Part shown: one piece after another, positions 18,497 through 27,262 of the stretch
Layout: the number at the start of each line of letters is the position of its first letter
Position numbering within the stretch: the stretch's first letter is position 1
DNA from: Methyloceanibacter superfactus
GTDB lineage: Bacteria; Pseudomonadota; Alphaproteobacteria; Rhizobiales; Methyloligellaceae
Assembly (NCBI RefSeq): GCF_001723305.1
Contig: NZ_LPWF01000010.1
Coordinates: forward strand, 1-36,506
DNA: 36,506 nucleotides
Direction: 5' to 3'
Made by a program: the position numbers and the translations under genes
Notes under the pieces: model-generated
What the model saw: the letters and a program-made list of their open reading frames with translations, nothing else
Databases searched by the model: none
What the model was told of the DNA's origin: nothing

Positions 18497-19644
18497 CAGC
18501 TAGGCTCGCGCAGCAGACCATCGACCATCGCCTCGTAGCGGTCGAGACAGTGCTCCAGCGAAAAGTCTTGCGCCCGGGCAATCAGAGGCGCCCGGTCCTG
18601 CGGCTCGCGGATAGCCGCAGCAAGTCCCGCCGCCATGGCACCTACGTCGGCCTCCACAATAGTTCCGTACCGCCCATGCCCCAGAATATCCTCCGGCGCA
18701 CCGAGGCAGCGCGCGATGACCACGGGCGTGCCTGTCGCCAACGATTCCACAATTGTGTTGCCGAAACCCTCGCACTCCGACGCCACCGCATGCACGGCGG
18801 CACGCCGATACCAGGGGGCCGGGTCGGCGACGAAGCCGGGCATGTGCACGCTCTCGGTGATGCCGAGATTAGCCGCGAGATGCTCAAGCCGGGCGCGATC
18901 GGGCCCGTCACCGAGCAGCATGAGCTGTACAGTCTGGTCGCCCCGCATCGCGTGCACGGCTTCAATCAGTAGATCGAAGTTCTTTGCCCGGTCGAACCGT
19001 CCGACGCCAAGTATGAGCGGACTGCCGTCGTCGCCATCGAAGCGTGTCGCCGCCGCATCACCCGGGCGTGGCATAGGCGAGAAATGCTCCGTATCGACGG
19101 GGTTGTGCAACACATGAAACTTGTCAGGCCGCGTGGTGGAATAGGCGATGTCGCGCCCGACCGCTTCAGAAACCACGCCGACGGCGTCAGCCAACCGATA
19201 GATCAGAGGCGCGGCGGCTTGCGCGACCGTGCCAATGGCGCCCGAGGTCCTTAAGTTCCACCGATGCACCGACATGATGCCGTGCACCGTGGCCGCGAAA
19301 GGCGTGCCGGTGACACGCGCGGCAACGGCCGCGTTGAGGTTGTTGTGCTGGAGCGCCGAGATCAGACAGGCGGGGCGCACCTCTCTGAGATACGCGACCA
19401 GGCGCGGCCCTGCGCCCGCCGTGCTGCAATCGAGCGAGATCACACGCACCTCCGGCGCGACGAAAGCCATATGCGGCCCTTCTGCTCGGTTAAGTACGAG
19501 GTCGACGGCATAGCCGCGGCGCGCGAAGCCCGAGGCGACGAGCGCCTGAACCCGCTCGGCGCCCCCGCCGGTCATCGAGTGGATATAGACAGCGATACGT
19601 GGGCGCGCGCCGAAGGCGCTACCGATGATGGTCCGGCGTCTCAT
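18466..19644 (-). CDS. Glycosyltransferase, GT4 family
   Basis: The product is 392 aa and intact. The N-terminal acceptor domain contains YIHSMTGGGAERVQALVASG. The donor domain contains ILGVGRFDRAKNFDLLIEAV, LMLLGDGPDRARLEHLA and SECEGFGNTIVESLATGTPV, the E-x7-E signature. It is cytoplasmic or peripheral to the inner membrane and adds one sugar of the EPS repeat unit. It is the last gene of the minus-strand operon; its ATG overlaps the flippase stop by 4 bp (ATGA). Donor and linkage cannot be read. Confidence 0.93.
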   Translation of the reverse strand: MRRRTIIGSAFGARPRIAVYIHSMTGGGAERVQALVASGFARRGYAVDLVLNRAEGPHMAFVAPEVRVISLDCSTAGAGPRLVAYLREVRPACLISALQHNNLNAAVAARVTGTPFAATVHGIMSVHRWNLRTSGAIGTVAQAAAPLIYRLADAVGVVSEAVGRDIAYSTTRPDKFHVLHNPVDTEHFSPMPRPGDAAATRFDGDDGSPLILGVGRFDRAKNFDLLIEAVHAMRGDQTVQLMLLGDGPDRARLEHLAANLGITESVHMPGFVADPAPWYRRAAVHAVASECEGFGNTIVESLATGTPVVIARCLGAPEDILGHGRYGTIVEADVGAMAAGLAAAIREPQDRAPLIARAQDFSLEHCLDRYEAMVDGLLREPSCQLESEGTPA

Positions 19645-21116
19645 GATGCCTCTACGGCGCGGCTCGACAGCCGGCCTAAGGACGCAAGTAGGGTGACCCG
19701 CAGATTGAGCGCATTGAGAGCGACCGCCGTAACGGCATAGGCGGTACCGCCCGCGGCGATGAGAACGATCAACCCCGCGATGCCCGGCAACGGTCCGATC
19801 GCGGCGATGACTCCCGCCATGACGGCGGTTGCCGCACCAATACGGCCGATCTCGCCGAAGGCATGGGGAATGGCGAGCAAGCGTCGACCGGCAAGCCAGC
19901 TTGCAGCGAGCGAAGCAGTAAAGGCAAGGCAGGCACCGGCCGCGGCCCCGGGAAGACCCCAGATCTTCAAAGACACATAGATGAGCGGCGCAGTGAGCAG
20001 CGTTGCTGGCAGCAATGTCGCCACCTGGACCAACAGACGACGCGTCACGTGAAATGCCATATCGAAGTAGTGGTATTTGAGATTGGTGAGAAGCGCGGTC
20101 ACGGCCACGAACGGCATCAGCATTACCGCCTGCGCACGGAACTCCTCACCGAGGATGACGCTGGCGATCTCGCTTCTGAGCATGATGATGCCAACGACCG
20201 CGGGCAGGCCGAGCGCCAGAATAAGACTGCCGACCTCCCGCATACGTGCCTGCGCCCCCCCATTGCCGTCGACTTCAGCCGACCGCATGATGATGGGGAA
20301 GGCGGCGAGCGCCACCGCGGAGACCAGCATGTTGATGGGTTGTTGCACCAAATTTTGCGTTGCCGCATAGACGCCAACCGCCGCCGGCCCCGCCACGAAC
20401 TGGATGATATAGCGCTCGGTGAGCGGGATGAGGGACTCGAGCACCGTGATCGGCACGATAGGGCCCGCATAGGAGATGATCGACTTCACCAAGACCCGGT
20501 CGAGCGAGAGCCGCGTCAAGTCGCGCGCAAACGGCATCAGGCAGACAAGGGCGACACCAACATTGGCGGCGGTGAAGCCGATGCTCAGCGCCTCGAAATG
20601 CGCGCCCATGACCTCAACCAAGACGAGACTTAGGGCCAGCGACAACACCGCACGCGCGACCTCGATCGAGAAATAGCCGCGTGAACGTTCCTCGGCCTGA
20701 AGCTCGGAGAGCCGCAAGCGCACAATGCCGTTCGCAAAATTCATGCTGACAAGCAGTACGGCGAAGGCGAACCAGCGCTCCGGCGTTGCCACCAGAGCCA
20801 TCGCCAAGGCCACCGGCACCGACAGGAGCATGGCCACGCCCGTCATTGCCAGACATGTCCGCCGCAGCAAGGAAAGCCGCCCTTGGGCTTCGTGCTCCGG
20901 ATAGAGCCGCAAAAAGGCGAGCCTGATCCAGTTGAACAGCACCATGTTCATGAGCTCGGCCGAGATTACGAACAGGGCGAAATATCCGTACTCAGCCGGC
21001 GTCAATAGCCGCGAGAATACAATGAGCGCCACGAAGGCCGCGAGGCGCGGCAGCAACAGCGCGCCGCCGTAGACGGCGGCATTACGCCCGAGCTGACCCG
21101 ACTTGTTGCCGCTCAT
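19641..21116 (-). CDS. Wzx-like polysaccharide flippase
   Basis: This is an integral membrane protein of 491 aa with about 12-14 transmembrane helices, of the oligosaccharide flippase/MATE-like family. It carries lipid-linked repeat units across the inner membrane. The N-terminus (GRNAAVYGGALLLPRLAAFV) and the LLTPAEYGYFALFVI segment are typical. I chose the ATG at 21116 because it overlaps the polymerase stop as ATGA; a GTG at 21122 is also possible. It sits between the polymerase and the last glycosyltransferase, as in Wzx/Wzy loci. Confidence 0.9.
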   Translation of the reverse strand: MSGNKSGQLGRNAAVYGGALLLPRLAAFVALIVFSRLLTPAEYGYFALFVISAELMNMVLFNWIRLAFLRLYPEHEAQGRLSLLRRTCLAMTGVAMLLSVPVALAMALVATPERWFAFAVLLVSMNFANGIVRLRLSELQAEERSRGYFSIEVARAVLSLALSLVLVEVMGAHFEALSIGFTAANVGVALVCLMPFARDLTRLSLDRVLVKSIISYAGPIVPITVLESLIPLTERYIIQFVAGPAAVGVYAATQNLVQQPINMLVSAVALAAFPIIMRSAEVDGNGGAQARMREVGSLILALGLPAVVGIIMLRSEIASVILGEEFRAQAVMLMPFVAVTALLTNLKYHYFDMAFHVTRRLLVQVATLLPATLLTAPLIYVSLKIWGLPGAAAGACLAFTASLAASWLAGRRLLAIPHAFGEIGRIGAATAVMAGVIAAIGPLPGIAGLIVLIAAGGTAYAVTAVALNALNLRVTLLASLGRLSSRAVEAS

Positions 21117-22459
21117 GACCACACCCCGTCACGCAAAGGAGCTGTGTAGCGCAGGGGCTCGCCCTCCTCTTCGACACGCCGGCGGCGCGTAACGAAAGGA
21201 ATACCCACCAAGGCCACGGCAAAGATCGCCAGGGACGGCGTCTTCGTGCTGATGGAATTGCTGGTGCTCGCCACCAGGAGGAAGTTGAGGATGGCGAAGG
21301 CGGCGATGGCGCCCCGGCCGCGTCCAATAGACCGGAGGAAGCCCAGCAGCGACAGCGCGAAGACGACGAACAGAATACCGCCAATCATCAAGATGATGGC
21401 GATCCAACAATTCTCGATGATGTTCACGTCCTTGTAGGTGTCGATCAGAAAATTGCGCTCGGCAAAGTCGATGCCATTGAGAATTTTGTCCCAGTTTAAG
21501 TAGTTGAATATTTTGAATGAATCGACGCGCACCTGCGCGCTCTCGTCGAATTTTGCGAGCTTGACGATGCGCTCACCGAGCACCGTGCCAAGCGTGAGGA
21601 CGGCGCCAGCCGCAAGCGCCAATGTCGCGATCCACGGCGCGGCGACGAGCGTGGACAGCCGCATGTCGCCACGCAAGAGTGACCGCGCCCCGACGTAGAT
21701 GGCCGCGACGAGGCTCAGCACGATGGTCATGACGAAGCTGCTCCGTGCGCCGAAGGCGAGGATGCCTGCCATGCAGATCGAAAGAATCAAAGCCTTCTTC
21801 CAAGCGGACCAAGGCATGGCGAGCGCGAGAAACATCGCCGACGACGTGACAAACGCATTCTCAAGCGGATGGCCAAGCAGCGCCGTGGCACGGAAATACT
21901 CGAACTTGTCGAGATCGGTGAAGATGAAATGCACGCGCGCCAGCCGCTCCACGACACCGATCGCCGCGTTGAAGGTTACAAAGTAGACGATGAAGCTGGT
22001 GAGCTTCCGGCGGCGCTCCTCGTCAAGCGAGAAGGCGAGCATCACCGCCAACGGCGCGGCCAGGAGCGTGTCCACCATATAGGCCACGCCGCCGATGCCA
22101 TGGCGAAGGATCGTGATCATCGTACAAGCCATGATCACTACGGCAAACTGGACGACGCCCGGCCGTACCACCACCTGCTCTGCGGTGAACCGAACAAGCC
22201 CCATGCTTGCCGCCACATAGGCCAAAGCGAGGAACAGCGTGTAGCTATAGAAGTGGATCTTGAGCAGCGGATTGCCGCCACCGGCTTCCGCATAACCCGT
22301 GAACTGTGTCAGCAGCGGGTTCGGCAGCAACAGCATCTCGAGCAACACAATGACCATCAAAGCCATCAGCACGCGCTGCGCACCGTCGCCGAGGCCCCGC
22401 GCGCGCGTGGACAGCTGCGGATCCGCATACGCAAAGGTGGCGTCAAGACTGGTCATCAC
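21113..22459 (-). CDS. Wzy/VpsF-like polysaccharide polymerase
   Basis: This is an integral membrane protein of 448 aa with about 10-12 hydrophobic spans. The central region ALLGHPLENAFVTSSAMF and ILAFGARSSFVMTI resembles O-antigen polymerase and ligase proteins, especially VpsF-type ones. It probably joins repeat units at the periplasmic face of the inner membrane. The GTG at 22459 overlaps the heparinase stop (GTGA), with an ATG as the next codon. The position directly before the flippase supports polymerase over ligase, but the family calls are alike by sequence. Confidence 0.82.
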   Translation of the reverse strand: MMTSLDATFAYADPQLSTRARGLGDGAQRVLMALMVIVLLEMLLLPNPLLTQFTGYAEAGGGNPLLKIHFYSYTLFLALAYVAASMGLVRFTAEQVVVRPGVVQFAVVIMACTMITILRHGIGGVAYMVDTLLAAPLAVMLAFSLDEERRRKLTSFIVYFVTFNAAIGVVERLARVHFIFTDLDKFEYFRATALLGHPLENAFVTSSAMFLALAMPWSAWKKALILSICMAGILAFGARSSFVMTIVLSLVAAIYVGARSLLRGDMRLSTLVAAPWIATLALAAGAVLTLGTVLGERIVKLAKFDESAQVRVDSFKIFNYLNWDKILNGIDFAERNFLIDTYKDVNIIENCWIAIILMIGGILFVVFALSLLGFLRSIGRGRGAIAAFAILNFLLVASTSNSISTKTPSLAIFAVALVGIPFVTRRRRVEEEGEPLRYTAPLRDGVWS

Positions 22460-24544
22460 CTGGGCGCCATTTCTGCGAGCACGCGGGCAGTGCCTGTATC
22501 ACTAAGCTTCTTGGGCCGTCTCGTGGGCGCGGGTGCGGCGAGAACCTCTAGCTCGATCTCGAACCGTCGGGTGCCGACATCACGCGGCTGGAACACCAGT
22601 TGCGGTGCCGCCCTCAAGGAACCGAACCGCTCCGAGTACCAGCCCCGGGCCGGCTCGATGGCTCCTTCATGAAGAGTGACTCCGAGCGCGTCACCGCCTG
22701 AGAGGCGACAGAGCGCTTCTCCTTGCTGGGAGATCGTTGCCTTATCGCCGTCGATGGTCACATCGAGGTCGGGATGTACGAGGAAACCGATTTCGACGGA
22801 CCGGGGCTCGATACCGGACGCACGCGAGCCGCCCTCCGACGTCGCCTCGCCGATCAGCGCGTCGCAGATGGTAAAGCCTCGCGCATGCGCCACCAGGCAC
22901 CGCTCATGCAACAGACCATGGGAGGCGAGGTAGCCGTCGTGGCGAACGCAGGCCGACGTCTCGCTCTGCGTGCTCTTCCAGGCGATACGCTCACAGTGAG
23001 CTTTGCGGCTCCAATTAAACGGACCGGCGATGCGGCTCGTATCCTGCCCGTCGATGCAGAGGGTGTTGTGAAGGCCTGTACCGCGGAAGCGGTTCCTCCA
23101 CGGTCCACCCGAGTGATAGAGATAGGTCCCGGCGTCCACCAGGACCGGCTGGTCGCCGACATGCAGCCACACGGCCAGCGCGTCGGCATGGCCGTGGGCG
23201 GCAATGGAGAGGTGCCCGAGCGGGCCGTGATCCATGACCATCATCGCCTTGCGCCCGGCGATCCGGCGGCGAACACGGAGTAACCGCCGCTCGAGAAAGT
23301 CTTCGCCCCCTTGGGGCCGGACTGGCAAGGCGCCGGAAGTCCGAAATAGAGATTGCGCAAGGATGGACTGACCCGTGGCGGCGCGAGATTGGGTCGCTTA
23401 AGGGTCGCCGAGATGGAGCCCAACACCGAGGCGACATAGCCGCCGTCTGTGGGCTCATCGGCCAGGACCCTCCCCTCGTCATCGTCACCGATACGCGGGC
23501 AATAGCCACCTTCATCGGTGATCCAACGCAAGAACTGGCCAGCCTCACCGAGCCGCTTGGTCACGGCTTTCGGAAACGGATCGCCGTTGCTCTCCGCGAC
23601 ATATGCGCAGAGCAGATACCATTCCAGCGTGAATGCCGTATAGGTCGGTGATTGCTCGGCGCCGACGCCGTCGTCGTGAATCTGCCGGTCGATCTCCGCG
23701 ATCAGCACCTCGCGGGCTTCCGCCGCCCGGCGGCCAATGCCGAGCTCCGGCCACACCGTGCCGAGAAGAAACAGAGCCCCCGCCTCCGCAATCAGGTGAT
23801 TATTGGCCGAGGAATGGCGCGAGGGATACCGCGCCAGCCAATAAGCATGCGCGGCGAAGCACGCCCGGATCTTCCGCCGCTGACGCGCCGTGGCATTCTG
23901 TGTGCCGACGAGGCCGAGCACCACCAAAAGCGAGACGGCGCGCAGTGCCAGCTCGATGCCGGACGCCCAGTTGACTCCCCGGAAAGGCGGGTTCGCGTCG
24001 ATCCAGTCCTCGATCTCGTCGAGACAGAAGGCGGCAAGCGACTCGTCGCGGTCATAAGCCGCGAGCGCGGCCACCGGCTGCAGGAACTGAAGCCGGTTGA
24101 GCTCCCAGACATATTTGACGTCGCCGAGCTTGCGCTCGCGCCGATACGGAATGTCGAAACAGAAGGCCCTAGCCGGCCAGAGGCCCCCGGTGACGGGGTC
24201 CACGTGCCAACGACCTTGACCCCGCTCGGCGGGCCATGTCTGGCCGAGGAGCGATATGCCGCCCCGCCGAGCCACGGCCGCTTCCGCACGCATCGGTCGA
24301 CGAGATCCGGAGCCAGGTCCTCCAACACGCCGTCGAGTGGCGCAAGCGACGGCACCACGCCATCGCCCATGTTGAACGTCTCCCAGCCGGAGCGCTTGAA
24401 CCGCGACAACCGGCGTTTCGCTGCCTCACCGAGCCGATGGGCGACCTCGGCGCCATCCATGGCGCGCAGCCGATGGTAGTACCAAGCGAGCTGATCGAAG
24501 CGCGCGGCCCCATCAAGACCGGATTGTTTCACTGCCGCGCTCAT
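22456..24544 (-). CDS. Heparinase II/III family polysaccharide lyase-like protein (two apparent frameshifts)
   Basis: The gene is read in three frames. The N-terminal alpha/alpha-toroid part (HRLGEAAKRRLSRFKRSGWE) shifts at about 24293-24298 into GGISLLGQTWPAE, then on through ANNHLIAEAGALFLLG and SPTYTAFTLEWYLL. At about 23264-23272 it shifts again into RIAGRKAMMVMDHGPLGHLS and the C-terminal beta domain (HGHADALAVWLHVGDQ, LVDAGTYLYHSGGPWRNRFR). The NNH Asn/His, Tyr and HGHAD residues typical of the family are kept. One added base per site gives 696 aa. No signal peptide is visible, unlike classical lyases; this is typical of the EPS-locus subgroup. It could cleave or epimerise uronic-acid polymer. 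Confidence 0.87.
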
Positions 24545-25749
24545 TCCGCGTGCCTCGGCTTGGGTGCGGCATAGGCCTCCGGCGCCTCGAACACAGCATC
24601 GTAAGCGGCCAACAGCTTCGGCGCCTCGTGCTCCCAGGACAGTGCATCCAGCACACGCGCGCGACCGTAGTCACCCATGGCTTGGCGCTGCGCGGGATCG
24701 TCGATCAGTGCAACAATCTTCGCGGCCATGTCCTTCGGATCGTTGGCCTTCGCGTAGAGCGAGGCCTCGCCCGCGGAAACGCGCCCCTCGGCAAGCTCGA
24801 ACTGCACGATGGGTTTGGCCAAGGCCATGTACTCCATAATCTTGTTCATGGTGGACTTGTCGTTCATCGCGTTCACCCGGTCGGGATTGACGCAGACATC
24901 GGCCGTGTTGAGCATTTCCAGGAACGCCTGGTCAGGAACTCGGCCCGTGAAGGTCACGTAGTCGGCGACGTCCAAACGGACCGCCAGCGCTTCCATATCC
25001 TTCAGCGCCGGACCGCCGCCGACGATGCCGAAATGAATGTCGTGGCGGCCATGATCTGCGACGATCGAACGGATTGCATGCAGCAGAAGATCGATGCCTT
25101 CCTGCTGGCCGATCACCCCGACATAGCCGACGAGATGCTTGCGCCCGTGTTTCAGCTCCGGTCGCGGCGGCAAGATTTTCATGCGCGTGAGATCAGGACC
25201 CGACCGCACCACGAAGACATTGCCCGGATGCATGCCACCGCGCTCGATGGCGATGCGCCGATACGATCCATTGGTGGCGATGGATACATCCGCCGTCTTG
25301 AACGTCATACGCTCCAACCACAGCAGAAGACGCCAGAACATGTCCCGTCTGCCGAACTTCGCTTCGTAGAGCTCGGGGTTGATATCGTGATGGTCGAACA
25401 CGAACCGCGTGCCGGCCAAAAGCTTGAACAGCCCGGCGATAAGGAAAATCGTGTCCGGTGGGTTGCAGGCGTGGATGACGTCGAAGCCGCGCGTGAAGAA
25501 AATGCGCAACGTCAGCCATAGCTCGAACACGAGAGCCGAAACATACTCGAGCGGATAGGCGAGCACGCCCTTCGCCTCGATCGGCAGAGGATGCCGGTAG
25601 ACATGGATGCCCTCCAGCTCCTCGTAAGACGTCTCGGCATCCTTGCCCTTTGGGCAGATGACCGAGACATCATAGCCGGCACGCTGAAGCGTGCGCGCTT
25701 GCGACCACACCCGTCGGTCGAACGGCACCGGCAGATTCTCCACAATCAT
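24541..25749 (-). CDS. Glycosyltransferase, GT4 (WbuB-like)
   Basis: The product is 402 aa and intact. It starts MIVENLPVPFDRRVWSQA, a hallmark of this GT4 subgroup. It continues with FVFDHHDINPELYEAKFG, the donor-site VGYVGVIGQQEGIDLLLHAI and a C-terminal NPDRVNAMNDKSTMNKIMEY region. The frame is open for 12 codons above the ATG, back to the dehydrogenase stop, and encodes RRIL just before it; no other start codon lies there. Its end overlaps the heparinase start by 4 bp. It probably acts early in repeat-unit assembly. The sugar is unknown. Confidence 0.93.
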   Translation of the reverse strand: MIVENLPVPFDRRVWSQARTLQRAGYDVSVICPKGKDAETSYEELEGIHVYRHPLPIEAKGVLAYPLEYVSALVFELWLTLRIFFTRGFDVIHACNPPDTIFLIAGLFKLLAGTRFVFDHHDINPELYEAKFGRRDMFWRLLLWLERMTFKTADVSIATNGSYRRIAIERGGMHPGNVFVVRSGPDLTRMKILPPRPELKHGRKHLVGYVGVIGQQEGIDLLLHAIRSIVADHGRHDIHFGIVGGGPALKDMEALAVRLDVADYVTFTGRVPDQAFLEMLNTADVCVNPDRVNAMNDKSTMNKIMEYMALAKPIVQFELAEGRVSAGEASLYAKANDPKDMAAKIVALIDDPAQRQAMGDYGRARVLDALSWEHEAPKLLAAYDAVFEAPEAYAAPKPRHAE

Positions 25750-25769
25750 CAGGATTCGCCGCGGCTTTT

Positions 25770-25783
25770 CCCCCGCGCGGGGG
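25770..25783. repeat. 14-bp perfect GC palindrome between dehydrogenase and GT
   Basis: CCCCCGCGCGGGGG fills most of the 36-bp gap between the dehydrogenase stop and the glycosyltransferase ATG. A transcript from either strand could fold it. No T-run follows on the operon strand, so it is not a standard terminator; it could damp read-through or protect the upstream mRNA end. Confidence 0.4.
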
Positions 25784-25785
25784 CC

Positions 25786-27099
25786 TTACCAGTTGATGCC
25801 GTCATAGCGGTCGCCGAGACGGTCGGTGTTGCCGATACGAACCAGATCGATCAGCGTCTGGTCCTCCTTGAGCCGCGACGGCACATCGGCGAACTCCGCC
25901 GCGTTGTTGCCGATAATTACGACCTCGCCATGGGCCAGCGCCTCGTCGAGGCTCTCGACCATGATCGAGTTGATGTGCGGGATGACGTTGCGGATGTAAT
26001 CGCGGTTGGCGCCGGTCAGCGCCGCGAGATTGACGCTCCGATCATAGAGGCGAAGATCGTAACCCTTGCCGATCAGCCGCTCGATCAGCTCGATCTGCGG
26101 GCTTTCGCGCAAGTCGTCGGTACCGGCCTTGAAGCTGAAGCCGAGCACGGCGACCCGGCGGCGGCCCAAAGCCATGATGCGCTGCGCGGCGCGCTCGATC
26201 TGCACCACGTTGCTCGGCAGGATCGAGGAGATCACCGGGATGTCGAGATCGAGGGTCTTGGCGAGATGGGCGATCGCTCGGGTGTCCTTGGGCAGGCAAG
26301 AGCCGCCGAAGGCGAAGCCGGGCTTCAGATAGGCCGGCGAGATGTTGAGTTTGGTGTCACGGCAGAACAGATCCATGACCTCATGGCCGTCGATGCCAAT
26401 CGCCTTGCAGACGTTGCCGACCTCATTGCCGAAGCAGACCTTCAGCGCATGCCAGATGTTGGCCGTGTATTTGACCATCTCGCTCGTCTCGATGGAGGTC
26501 ACCACGAGCGGGGCGTCGATGCCGTCATAGAGAGCCGAGGCGCGACGGCCAGCTTCTTCCTCACCGGCACCGATGACCGTTACGGGAGGATTGTCGAAAT
26601 CCTTGATGGCGCTGCTCTCGCGCAGGAACTCCGGGTTGTGCACCACGGAAAAGTGCTTGCCGGCGCGCTTGCCCGAGGATTTCTCCAGGGCGGGCAGCAC
26701 GATGTCCCGCACTGTTCCTGGGAGCACTGTGGATCGCAGCATAATGAGATGGCCGTCCTCCTTATCAGCGAGGCTTGTGCCAATTTGGGACGATACTGTC
26801 TCGACCGCATCGAGATTGAGGCTGCCGTTGGGACGGCTCGGCGTGCCCACGCAGACGATCGAGAGGTCGGTGTGGTTAACGGCTTCGTTAACGTTTGACG
26901 TGGCGCGAATACGGCCTTTACGGACCCCGTCGGCCATCAGTTCGTCGAGGCCCGGTTCCACCACCGGAGCCAGCCCAGCATTGAAGCTCTGCACTTTCGA
27001 GGCGTTGGTATCGACGCCGACGATCTCATGGCCATTGCGGGCAAAACAGGCGGCGGAGACCGCACCGACATAGCCCAGTCCAAACACACTAATTCTCAT
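25786..27099 (-). CDS. algD: GDP-mannose 6-dehydrogenase-like nucleotide-sugar dehydrogenase
   Basis: This four-electron NAD-dependent enzyme makes a nucleotide-uronic acid. The product is 437 aa from the ATG at 27099 (GGAAAG about 7 nt upstream). Motifs are the Rossmann start MRISVFGLGYVGAVSAACF, LRSTVLPGTV, NPEFLRESSAIKDFDNPP and GGSCLPKDTRA. The nucleophile falls at Cys268, the number known for AlgD, and length and phrasing (LGFSFKAGTDDLRESP) are AlgD-like rather than UDP-glucose-dehydrogenase-like. GDP-mannose is therefore favoured as substrate, but UDP-glucose is not excluded. It is the first gene of the minus-strand EPS operon. Confidence 0.9.
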   Translation of the reverse strand: MRISVFGLGYVGAVSAACFARNGHEIVGVDTNASKVQSFNAGLAPVVEPGLDELMADGVRKGRIRATSNVNEAVNHTDLSIVCVGTPSRPNGSLNLDAVETVSSQIGTSLADKEDGHLIMLRSTVLPGTVRDIVLPALEKSSGKRAGKHFSVVHNPEFLRESSAIKDFDNPPVTVIGAGEEEAGRRASALYDGIDAPLVVTSIETSEMVKYTANIWHALKVCFGNEVGNVCKAIGIDGHEVMDLFCRDTKLNISPAYLKPGFAFGGSCLPKDTRAIAHLAKTLDLDIPVISSILPSNVVQIERAAQRIMALGRRRVAVLGFSFKAGTDDLRESPQIELIERLIGKGYDLRLYDRSVNLAALTGANRDYIRNVIPHINSIMVESLDEALAHGEVVIIGNNAAEFADVPSRLKEDQTLIDLVRIGNTDRLGDRYDGINW

Positions 27100-27139
27100 T
27101 TTGCTCTTTCCCGTGAGGTCCTGACTTCGGGACCAAACT

Positions 27140-27155
27140 GGCAAGAGCTGTGCCA
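27140..27155 (-). promoter_or_regulatory. Sigma-54 promoter for the algD-led EPS operon
   Basis: On the minus strand TGGCACAGCTCTTGCC has a -24 box matching TGGCAC and a TTGC -12 box at the required spacing. Transcription would start near 27130, leaving a leader of about 31 nt before the ATG at 27099. Confidence 0.68.
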
Positions 27156-27172
27156 GCTAGGACTGGCACACG
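27148..27172. repeat. Inverted repeat in the divergent EPS control region
   Basis: TGTGCCAG-N6-CTGGCACA is a perfect 8-bp inverted repeat. Its left arm overlaps the -24 box of the algD promoter. Another CTGGCA lies at 27138-27143, so the half-site occurs three times within about 33 bp. It could be an operator or an activator site; it lies about 63 bp upstream of the predicted wzz transcription start. Confidence 0.5.
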
Positions 27173-27195
27173 CGCCAGGCATGCGCTCGCGTCCA

Positions 27196-27211
27196 TGGCA
27201 TGTGCTTTGCA
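27196..27211 (+). promoter_or_regulatory. Sigma-54 promoter for the wzz-led EPS operon
   Basis: TGGCATGTGCTTTGCA matches TGGCACG-N4-TTGCA at all but one position. Transcription would start near 27222, about 40 nt before the ATG at 27263, which has AAGAGGG as ribosome site. Confidence 0.75.
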
Positions 27212-27262
27212 GTCTTCGTCACGCCTAGCGGGATCGGTCCGCGCATTAAGAGGGCGGTAACC

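Noticed and set aside
26876..26892. TTAA-N8-TTAA pair resembling a CtrA site
   Set aside because: The spacing is 8 rather than 7 and it lies inside the algD coding sequence (Val-Asn-Glu-Ala-Val-Asn).
25591..26898. 435-codon plus-strand frame
   Set aside because: It is antisense to the intact algD-like gene and its composition is typical of a shadow frame.
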